Below are positions 55,600 through 64,000 of a stretch of DNA of 64,000 nt, in pieces (within the stretch, counting starts at the first letter, position 1; the number at the start of each line of letters is the position of its first letter). The notes under the pieces are model-generated. The model did not search any database and had not been told where the DNA came from. It saw nothing but the letters and a program-made list of their open reading frames with translations. Source of the stretch: Pseudoips prasinana (taxonomy: Eukaryota > Arthropoda > Insecta > Lepidoptera > Nolidae); assembly GCA_951640165.1 (NCBI GenBank), contig OX621260.1, forward strand, positions 13,596,001 through 13,660,000, given 5' to 3'. Position numbers and translations under genes: made by a program.

Positions 55600-57410
55600 T
55601 TATTATAAAGTTCACAGGCACGCCTTACAAACATGTTCTTACAATAACAGGTTCTACTTTTGGGGATAGAAAATAAATCCTTTTTACGGCATTGACGCTC
55701 GCTCGGCATTGTCCACGAGGTACTCTAAAAGAAATGCTATGCAGAAGCGAAGGGGCGTCCACTATATTATGAATAATTTTATGAAGCAAAATAGAATCAA
55801 CACAGTCACGACGAAGTTTCAGGGTAGTGATTCCGTGACGCTTCAGTGAATTCTCATAATCAATGTCGACTTGACAAACTCTATAATTAAGTGTTTTAAC
55901 AAATTTCCTTTTAATTTACTCGATTCGGTTAATATGTGACTCATAGTTTGGGTGCCATACAGCGCACGCGAATTCAAGTCTACTCAAAACAAAGCTGTTG
56001 TACAATATTTTGTAGATTAATGCATTCTTGAAAGGCTTACCAACTCTTAATATAAAACCTAATTGTTTGTATGACTTTTCCACAATTGTATCAATATGAG
56101 GGATAAATGTCATCCCCGAATCCATAATAATGCCCAGATCACGTATTTGTGTTACTCTTTAGAGACTTCTGCCATCCAGTTTATAATCAAAGTTCAGAGT
56201 ATTTTGCTTTCTAGTAAAACTAATAACGTAACATTTATTGCAATTCAAGAATAAGTTATTATCGTTGCAGAAAGTGCTTGAGAATCTGTACTGTCACGAA
56301 TTATCTTGTAAATTTTTGTGTTATCAGCATATAATAATATTTTTGAATGTGAAACTACTTTATCAATGTTATTAATATATAACGTAAACAGCAAAGGTCC
56401 CAAATGAGATCCTTGGGGAACACCTGAGCTGGCAATTATTTTTTGTGACATGAATCCCGCAAGAACAACACACTGATTCTTGTTCTCGACATAAGAGTTG
56501 ATCCAACGGAATGCACTCCGAGCCGCCAAAGCTTGAGCAAAAGAGATTTATGACAAATTTTATCAAAAGCCTTGGCAAAATCGGCATACACAGCATCAAT
56601 ACTGAACCCGTGATCCATGGCGTTGAGAATATCGGAGGTAAATATCAACAAGTTACTGGCAACTGAACGTCCCTTGTAAAAACCATGTTGATTTAATGTA
56701 ATATGACGCCGCACTTCGTCAAATAACTGTTCAGTAACCATTTTCTCAATAATCTTACCGAACTGACAGAGCTTAGATATGGAACCGTATTTTTCAATAT
56801 CTTTAGTGATTGGGCCCTTAGGTATAGGAGTAATTCACGCCTCTTTCCAGATTACAGGGAAACAACCCTCCCTCATCAAAAGTATTATCAATAAAGGATG
56901 GACGCCGTCCGGCCCTGCACCTTTATGTATACCTATTTATAGACTTAAAGTGATTATATACCATCTTTTCGATGATTTCAACTGAGTGCATATCAATTAG
57001 ATAGTCAATAGGAGGTGTAAGGTTCCCAGAGTCAAAAGAATCTAGGGATGACTTCTCGAAGACGCTATGAAAATGTGAATTAAATAAGTCGCAGATGTCT
57101 TCTCCTTCAGAACTCACTTGATCTTAATAATGCATGGTTTCTGGTAAACCGTTTGTAGCAAAAATATTTTTAATATAGGACCAGAAAAATCTAGGATTAG
57201 GTACTTTTAATTTTAGATTCTGTAAAAGATATATATTTATTATAGCACTGTAATTCCAGTTTCTCCGATCTTTTACGCAATATCTTAAAACTCTCGTAAT
57301 CGAGGGGATGTCCATATTTTTTCCATAAAGTATGATATTTCCGTTTTCCATTTTAAACTTTAGGCAACGGTCTACGGTCAACTATACCAGGCAGGAATTT
57401 TACTATTAGA
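55600..57410 (-). pseudogene. Jockey-type LINE, decayed ORF2
   Basis: Minus-strand blocks in several frames follow RT order: FWSYIKNIFATNG (57200), CDLFNSHFHSVFE, LNQHGFYKGRS (56700), VYADFAKAFDKICHKSLL (56590), SSGVPQGSHLGPLLFTLYIN (56430), YADNTKIYK (palm motif changed from YADD to YADN), then FVLSRLEFACAVWHPNY (55950). At least five frame breaks or stops. No endonuclease, so 5'-truncated. Confidence 0.85.
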
Positions 57411-57514
57411 TATTTTTTTACAACGCGGAACATATAATTGAATTAATGTATAATAATAATAATAATGACCTCCTAGCCGAATGTCGGCCACGGCGGCCAG
57501 TCTCCACTGTGACT

Positions 57515-57558
57515 AGCTAGACATATTACAGTGCTCAAGTACTGTAATATGTCTAGCT
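57515..57558. repeat. Short hairpin
   Basis: agctagacatattacagt and its exact reverse around a loop of about 8 bp. Could be a terminator-like RNA hairpin or a tiny foldback. Confidence 0.65.
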
Positions 57559-57867
57559 TAACTTAGCTTAGCACAAACTTTCTATTTCATCACTCTCATG
57601 ATCCGATGGGAAGGCTATCTGCATGGCCTGAAAGAAGTCAGGTGCAGCACCGACAGCTTTACATGCTCAGGCACGAGGTATAATACCGTTAGCAATTAGA
57701 CGCCATAGTACAGACTCAGCCTAGTTTGGGATTAGTTGGCAGTGTGTTAGTTGTCCCGAGATATTTATTTAATATTTTTATTATTAACCCCACCACATAC
57801 AAAAGAACCAAAACAATATTTACCCTCTTAATTTACAGTTTGATTTTCGAGTATTTATTATTTTATA

Positions 57868-58190
57868 TACAACTAGATGTGCCCGCGGCTTCGTCCGCGT
57901 GTTAATTAGTTTATTCTGATTTATTTTTGTTATTTCAAAAATAAAATATTTTTATAAAATAAAAGTAGCCTAAGTTACTCGTTAATTCATCAGCTACCTG
58001 CCAATAAAAGTCCCGTCAAAATCGGTCCAGCCATTTCAGAGATTAGCAGGAAGAAACAGACAGACAGACAAAAATTTTAAAAAAATTGGTGTATGTACCG
58101 TATATATATTCATATACATGTAGTAAAAAACGATTATTTCAATATTACAAACAGACACTTCAATTTTATTTATTTGTTTAGATTTTACCA
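57868..58190 (+). repeat. 'ctagatgtgcccgcgg' repeat
   Basis: Same element as 42230-42540: gtgcccgcgg start, tcccgtcaaaatcggtccag, then cagacagacagac, and gtatgtaccgtatatatatt near the end. Confidence 0.7.
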
Positions 58191-58594
58191 ACAATCGATT
58201 ACGGCCCACAGTCACCGCCATCTATGGATCTATAATCGCGCATTGCTATGTTTTTAGAAACTTCAATACACCTTTTTCCACAGCCTCAGCATATGCTGCT
58301 ACAAGTGTTGGTAAATATGTTTCAATTTAATTTCGACTTTACATTAAGTTTTAAGACAATCCTTGCATGGGATAAACGTGAAATGAAAATAACGACCAAC
58401 CAGTCATAATACGGATTTCCTCTAGGAAAGGTGGAATAGGGGTCATACGTAAATGAAGTTCTAATTCTATTGCAAATTATACGTTTTTATTTCATTTAGG
58501 ACACAGACAGCCATTCATAATAACTTAATACAAATTAGCGTTACTTAAAAAACCTAAAGTTCATAAACTAGTTAAATAAAAATTTTACAAAAAA

Positions 58595-58985
58595 ATTATA
58601 CTAGCTGTGCCCCGCGGTTTTACCCGCGTTAAACTTTATAAATTATAGCCTATGTGTTAATCCAAGCTAAATCAATTAAATCCGTACTAAATTTTATTAA
58701 AATCGCTCCAGCCGTCTGGACGTGAAGAAGTAACAAACATAAACTCACTCAAAGCACTCACTCAGTCACACGCTCACAAACTTTCACATTTATAAAACTA
58801 CTTGTGCCCCGCGGTTTTACCCGCGTTAAACTTTATAAATTATAGCCTATGTGTTAAACCAGGGTGTCAGCTAACTACGTACCAAATTGTATTAAAATCG
58901 CTCCAGCCGTTTAGACGTGAAGAAGTAACAAACATACACACTCACACACTCACAAACCTTCGCCTTTATAATATTATTAGTGTGA
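58595..58985 (+). repeat. Two tandem 'tgtgccccgcggtt' repeats
   Basis: Copies at about 58600-58797 and 58802-58985, each from gtgccccgcggttttacccg to a ctttataa end; related to 42978-43158. Confidence 0.75.
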
Positions 58986-59525
58986 TTAGTAGGATAAATA
59001 CAAAACTATGAGTACACACACAAATGAAGAAAAGGGCGAACAAATAAATTTAACTTAAAAACTTGCTAAGTCATTTGATTTGAAAAGCAACTAAAGTCGT
59101 ATAAAATTCCTGAAATTTATCATTGTACACATCAACACCACGATTAAAGAAATTATTGTTTGTGTAAACAGTCTTGTACCTAGAGTACAGAAAATGATTT
59201 TGATCGTTAAACAGGCACTTTTATGGCTATTTTTCCGAGAATATGACATTATTCATAATCAAATCTTTACTCTGGCAAACCCTGCGTCACACCTAAGATT
59301 AAATCGCATTTTATTTATGACTGTACTAATGTGTGCAACGCATTTTCACTTCAAGTGTACTACCGTTTGACATACCAACCCTCGTCATACAAAAAGCACC
59401 CTATCTATATACTCAAGTAGGACATCTAGATATAGTTAGAAGCATCTAAAGGGAGCTCTCATTGTCTTTTTAGCAGCCGTCGGAGGCGCACCACCCCTAA
59501 CTTAGAATATAATGTACGAGTGATT
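58986..59525. promoter_or_regulatory. 5' flank of the MOXD1-like gene
   Basis: Non-coding DNA before the start codon; cagccgtcggaggcgcacc near 59475 is the only GC-rich patch. No core promoter element placed with confidence. Confidence 0.35.
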
Positions 59526-59604
59526 ATGGCTTTAAAGTGTATTTTAGTAGTTTTCTCGTTATTTGTTTCATCACTCTCTTCATACACAATCAACAAGAAC
59601 TCAG
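59526..59604 (+). CDS. MOXD1-like exon 1 (signal peptide)
   Basis: ATG in gtgattATGG, hydrophobic core, phase 1 donor GTGAGC. Confidence 0.85.
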
Positions 59605-62600
59605 GTGAGCTTTTTTTATCACTAGTCTATGGAATACCGAATAAACTCATTTTAATATAATTGGATTTATTTCTGACAATGACAATTTAGTAATGACGCG
59701 ATTTTTTTAAAGTGAATGTTACTTCGGCCTGGGAAACAAAATTTAACCCTGACACTGGCGAAATTGTGGTCGTTTATTCACAAAAGCCATCATATAAGAA
59801 AAAAAAACAAAAAAACAAACTTTAAACTCCAGTCAGGACACGTCACGAATATTCGATCAGGTCGATCGAATATGATGAATATGATACGGATACGATGAAT
59901 ACGTGAGACGGAGGGTCTTTTGTTTTAATTCACACTGGCCCTATATACACTCACATGTCTTTAACAGGGTTAAAGACATGTGAGTGTCTGCACTTTTTTT
60001 CATAATTTTGTTGGATTTTTTACAGCCAGCAAGAAACAGCAAGAAAATGACATATTAATGTGTGTTATCAAAATAATAATAATATAATATTTAATATTTA
60101 GGGACAATGTCACACAGATCCACCTAGCCCCAAACTAAGCAAAGTTTTTACTATGGGTACCAGGTGACGATATACATACCTACTTATATAGATAGATAAG
60201 TACTTATATACATAGAAAACATCCATGACTCAGAAACAAATATTCGTGCTCATCACACAAATATTTTCACTTACCGGGATTCGAACCCAGGACCACCAGC
60301 TTCGTAGGCAGGAGCACTACCAACTAGGCTACGGTGACCGTCAAAAAAATCTATCTCTGAATTGGTTTACCTGCGCGGAACTACTAGGGTCGCTAGTAAT
60401 ATCAAATATATATGTATATAAAACGCCATGGTCTATTAAAATTATATTATAAAATTGGACGCACACTACTGTACGTATATCTGTCGTATCTTAACTCTCA
60501 AACGATTTGGATGAGGTTTTTTACAATTAATTCATTAACGCATCCGTTAAGACAGTCGCTTCTCCACTTCGTGTCCCGGGTTCAAACACAGGACAAATAT
60601 TTGCCGGACGAGACGGATTCATTTCACTAGTGCGGGGGTTGTCTTGAAAACTACTAAAACTTACTGAAACATTTAGAAATTTATCATCATAAATATACTT
60701 ACTTACATATCATAATCGAACATTCAACCGAATGTATCAATTAGCGATTTAAACGATTGATTCGTTTCTGGCGTTCTATGTTCGCAGTTCTAACCTATCC
60801 TACGTTTCTAGTAGGAAATGTTCGATTAATTAACCATTCGATATTATGGCATTCGATTTATAGTGGTCGATTAATGGATATTCGATTATTTGGCATTCAA
60901 TTTGTCATTGTACACCGAAAACACACCCAGTCTTGGAACAACTATGCATAGGTACAGAACGACGTTTTGCTTTCTTCAAAATTTAAATTAAATTATGTAG
61001 ATTCTCTTTTTGATAAATTTAGTAATTTCTAATTTACATAATTTAATATTTTGTTACAAATGTCTTTCACGTAGACATATGACGCCTGTTTCCCAGAAGG
61101 GTAGGCAGAGATAACGAATTTCCATTTGCCACCTTTGCACACCTCTTTTGCCTCGTTTCTGTCATTATATTAATTTTATGAAGTAATTTTCATATAATTC
61201 ATACAATGATTAATTACTTAGCTAGCTTATATAAGCTAATTTCAAAGTGGTCAATTGTAAGGTCCCAAACTTGCTTTGGGCAAATCATATAGTTAACTCC
61301 ATAACCTCAGCTTACGTGAGATGAACTTTCGTATAAACCGTATCGTACGAGGTAGTTAAGGTTCCAGGATGTGAGAAGGTATCACCGTCTTCGTTTGACG
61401 AGAAGATCGATGGTAGAAAGTGGTCGTTAGTTATCCTAAAACAAACCAATTTTGGAAATTATAACTCAACTCAATACACGAAAAAAATATATTTCATACG
61501 TTTTTGTTGCACTGTCTGAACATTTCTAAGTCTATGTTTCATTCATACGACGACGCTCGACTCGCGCTCCGTGCGCCTGCTTTGCCCGCTTGAGTATGTT
61601 TCGCCGGACCGGCTCAAATGGGCCTTGTTGAAACCAGTAGTAGATGAACCCACTGAGTTTGTTTCGCTGGGTCTTCTCAGTTGGGGCGCATTGGGCGGTT
61701 ATAGCATTAAAGCGCGACCATCGTTAGAAACACAAGGTCCGTCATAACAATAATATTGAATTCGTACCTTAATATAGACAGAACCATTCAGACAATATGT
61801 AGTAAAATATAGCTTAAACTATAAATTTCGATAAATAATCCTAAACATAATCTCCTCGACAATAACATAATACAAGCTAGCTAAATATCATTACTATTAT
61901 AAAATAAATTTTATAAATGTTTTTCCAATCCGTGTACCGATATATCTATATGTAACTAGAAAGAATTATGTATACTTAAATGTATTACTACAAATCTGTT
62001 CTGACTATCTACAAACGATTTTTTAAAGTTGCTTTTCTACGTGAATAAAAACCATTTTTATTTTATTTTATTTAATAATAATACCACTTTTTTGCGACGC
62101 GTAGAGTTATGAATATTCAAGCGGGAAATTAAATGAATACTAACTTTTATACGAAAGTCAAATCTAACAAAATATCAAAAGTTGTAGAATAAAAGTTGTT
62201 GCTCACAGTGTTAGCTATCTAGTCTTGCGAGGTAGTTGGTGTTTTATCAGTAACGCTATATATTTTTCATCAAAACTTGTTTTAAATGTTCGTATCTTTT
62301 TACCTAGATCGACAGTTGGCGGAAAGTGAATCAGTATTGGATCCCAATGGGGACCTGTTATTAAAATGGCGAGTAGACTATTCGATACGGAAGATTCAGT
62401 TCCAGTTGGTGGTATCAAAAACTTCAGCCTACAATTGGCTGGCCATAGGATTCTCCGACCGGGGTAACCTGAACAATTCAGATGTGTGCGTGTTTTGGAC
62501 TGACTATAAAGGATACCAGCATTTTGAGGTAACTTTTAAGTCCCAATAAAAACATAAATGTGATGTATGAACCAAGTTTGATATTTAATCTCGACTTCAC

Positions 62601-63908
62601 CGATAAAATAATCGTTGTCAAGTTGCCGTAAATGGATGCCAAGTTCTGTGTTCAAGGGCAAAGCGAGGAACGGGCAATGGGGGGAGTGGGGAGAGAAACA
62701 AAATTTTGGTGTGGCCCCTATTTTTACCTAGTTGCTCTAGCGGTAAGTTTCCAACCATAGAAAGCAAGGTTTTGGGTTTAAATCTCACGTCGGGTCAAAG
62801 ACTAACACTGGGGATTTTCTGGCTGGATAAACTCGCAGTAGAATCGCAGTGTAATGTGGATAATGGTGCTATCACACTCTCGTCTCTTGGTGGCTACATA
62901 AAGCAGTCTGTCTTACGCCTGAGCTCTTTCCATGCAAGATTAGAGAGTATGTTTCCGGACACACGAGTTCTATATAACACGTCCTGCCTAGTTGGTTGGC
63001 AGGAACTACTAATATTATATTTTTTGTATTCAAAGGACATGCACGCAGATGACGATGGCAACGTGATTCGTGACGAGAGGCAGGACTGCGATGGGTTCTA
63101 CTTGGACGAGGAGACACAGAGTCTGGTGTTTGAGCGCTTCTTTGACACTTGTGATGACGACGATTATATTATTGAGGTACGTCGTCATTTGTATATATTG
63201 TATTCAGTCTTACTTTAGAATGTATATTAATAAATTAAAATTAACTATGTATACTTAAAACATTATATTTAGCTTTAAAATCATTGGACATCGATGTACA
63301 TATATCACTTCATTTCTCGCAATTAATACCTACTTAATCGAGACTACCTACTGCATACATTAGTACTGCTACATTAGTGTGCAGTAGTCTTGATGTAGAT
63401 CTCACCACATCAATGTCTGATAAATGATTGGTGGCATTATATTTTATGTCCGTTTTTAGCCAACTACACTTTTAAAACTGTCATTGGCCTTCCCTTTATA
63501 CTGTATCCTGTAAATTGTGTTATCATCCGTATCGCTGTTGGTTTTCTTAATAAATAAATAAATAAAATATAATAAATATACTATTAAAATTAGTTGATAT
63601 CAATAAATTACGGTGTAATATAGTCATCATATTACCTTCATTCACAGGATGGCACAACCCATGTAATCTGGGCTCACGGCACAGACAAGCTGTACTCATC
63701 CGTCGGGCTCTGTTTAACCTGCTCATCACACCATGGCTTCATCCGCGTTCGGCTACTTACCACTGTAGGACACACTCAAGTCGAAAACGCATATAAATTA
63801 AAGATAACTAATAAAGAACTGAAGGTGCCAGGCGATGATACGACTTATTGGTGTAAGGTGGTGAAGCTGCCCGAGTTTGTAACTAAGAAAATTCATCATA
63901 TTGTACAG
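59526..63908 (+). CDS. DBH-like copper monooxygenase (MOXD1 type), first four exons
   Basis: Exons 59526-59604, 62308-62528, 63036-63176 and 63648-63908 join in phase (1, 0, 0) to about 234 aa, and the gene continues past the window. Residues 1-18 are a signal peptide (MALKCILVVFSLFVSSLSS). About 27-190 form a DOMON domain (LLLKWRVDYSIRKIQFQLVV, NWLAIGFSDRG, SDVCVFWTD; later THVIWAHGTD). Exon 4 ends with VPGDDTTYWCKVVKLPEF, the entry to the Cu type II monooxygenase domain. DBH family enzymes hydroxylate substrates in the secretory pathway; the substrate of MOXD1 types is uncertain. Catalytic His and Met ligands lie outside the window. No lesions. Confidence 0.9.
59948..59986. repeat. 18-bp perfect hairpin in MOXD1-like intron 1
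   Basis: cactcacatgtctttaac, a 3-bp loop, then its exact reverse complement. Confidence 0.85.
60098..60342 (-). mobile_element. tRNA-derived SINE (family A)
   Basis: Minus-strand copy with cggtgaccgtc at the right end. Confidence 0.78.
60535..60610 (+). mobile_element. tRNA-like SINE head fragment
   Basis: cgtgtcccgggttcaaacac resembles a B box as at 42828; body lost. Confidence 0.4.
61697..62075 (+). repeat. About 380-bp repeat, pair of 18994-19350
   Basis: From aaagcgcgaccatcgttag to gtgaataaaaaccattttta, TTTTA tail. It stands 230 bp before MOXD1-like exon 2. Confidence 0.65.
62180..62268 (+). repeat. Interspersed repeat (family of 17935-18095)
   Basis: tgttagctatctagtcttgc and ttggtgttttatc, ending 40 bp before MOXD1-like exon 2. 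Confidence 0.55.
62308..62528 (+). CDS. MOXD1-like exon 2 (DOMON)
   Basis: Begins DRQLAESESVLDPNGDLLLK after a phase 1 junction; ends at YKGYQHFE, phase 0. Confidence 0.9.
63036..63176 (+). CDS. MOXD1-like exon 3
   Basis: 47 codons, acidic (DMHADDDGNVIRDERQDC ... SLVFERFFDTCDDDDYIIE), as in DOMON of this family. The open frame upstream of 63036 is intron. Confidence 0.88.
63648..63908 (+). CDS. MOXD1-like exon 4
   Basis: 87 codons from THVIWAHGTDKLYSS to KKIHHIVQ, then donor GTAAGA; end of DOMON and start of the copper monooxygenase domain. Confidence 0.92.
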
Positions 63909-64000
63909 GTAAGAAAAATGAATAGATTCCTAAACATTTTCAAGGGATTTAAGGATTGTGGATAGGTGTCTACATTTTTAAAGTTGCCGATTTTTAAACC

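Noticed and set aside
62706..63035. Longer first part of MOXD1-like exon 3
   Set aside because: The frame is open upstream but an AG acceptor at 63034-63035 gives the DOMON continuity; the upstream residues do not fit.

Overview
The window reads as AT-rich lepidopteran (moth or butterfly) nuclear DNA. The evidence is the intron-rich genes with short coding exons, the dense SINE, MITE and LINE load, the mariner, Ty3/gypsy, R1-, RTE- and Jockey-type elements, and repeat signatures I associate with Lepidoptera. No bacterial, viral-genome, rRNA or CRISPR content was seen. Only two host genes are supported. All else recognisable is mobile or repetitive DNA, or unassigned intergenic sequence.

Left part (1-14.0 kb): a minus-strand Ty3/gypsy-type LTR retrotransposon runs from a 3' LTR at 871-970 to a 5' LTR at 13927-14026. 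The LTRs are 100 bp and differ at one base. Its gag-pol (5933-1107) is broken by stops and frameshifts. A short leader ORF with a membrane segment lies just inside the 5' LTR. Two later elements split its leader region: a non-LTR retrotransposon with RNase H (about 6150-11730, plus) and a mariner with an intact transposase (11744-13031).

Middle (14.6-41.2 kb): an 11-exon plus-strand gene can be assembled with every splice junction in phase. It encodes a 634-aa TRMT2A-type tRNA (uracil-5-)-methyltransferase with an N-terminal RRM. Its introns hold most of the interesting structure. Just upstream of exon 5 is a tandem array whose unit copies the exon-5 splice acceptor; a 231-bp palindromic MITE sits inside the array. 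Intron 7 holds a 711-bp TIR element. Intron 8 (11.1 kb) holds, on the opposite strand, an almost complete THAP9/P-element-like transposase gene of seven phase-1 exons, with a partial tandem duplication that doubles one exon.

Right part (41.2-59.5 kb): intergenic DNA with stacked repeats. These include a 135-bp tandem array split by a LINE, an R1-clade LINE nested in another repeat, a decayed Jockey-type LINE, and a small R1-tailed element with a 16-bp target duplication.

Right edge (59.5 kb to end): the first four exons of a plus-strand gene for a secreted DBH-like copper monooxygenase (MOXD1 type: signal peptide, DOMON domain, start of the copper monooxygenase domain), cut by the window end.

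The two host genes show no functional link. TRMT2A methylates tRNA in the cell; the MOXD1-like protein would act in the secretory pathway. Element ends marked approximate were judged by eye, and family names for repeats rest on motifs and target-site duplications only.
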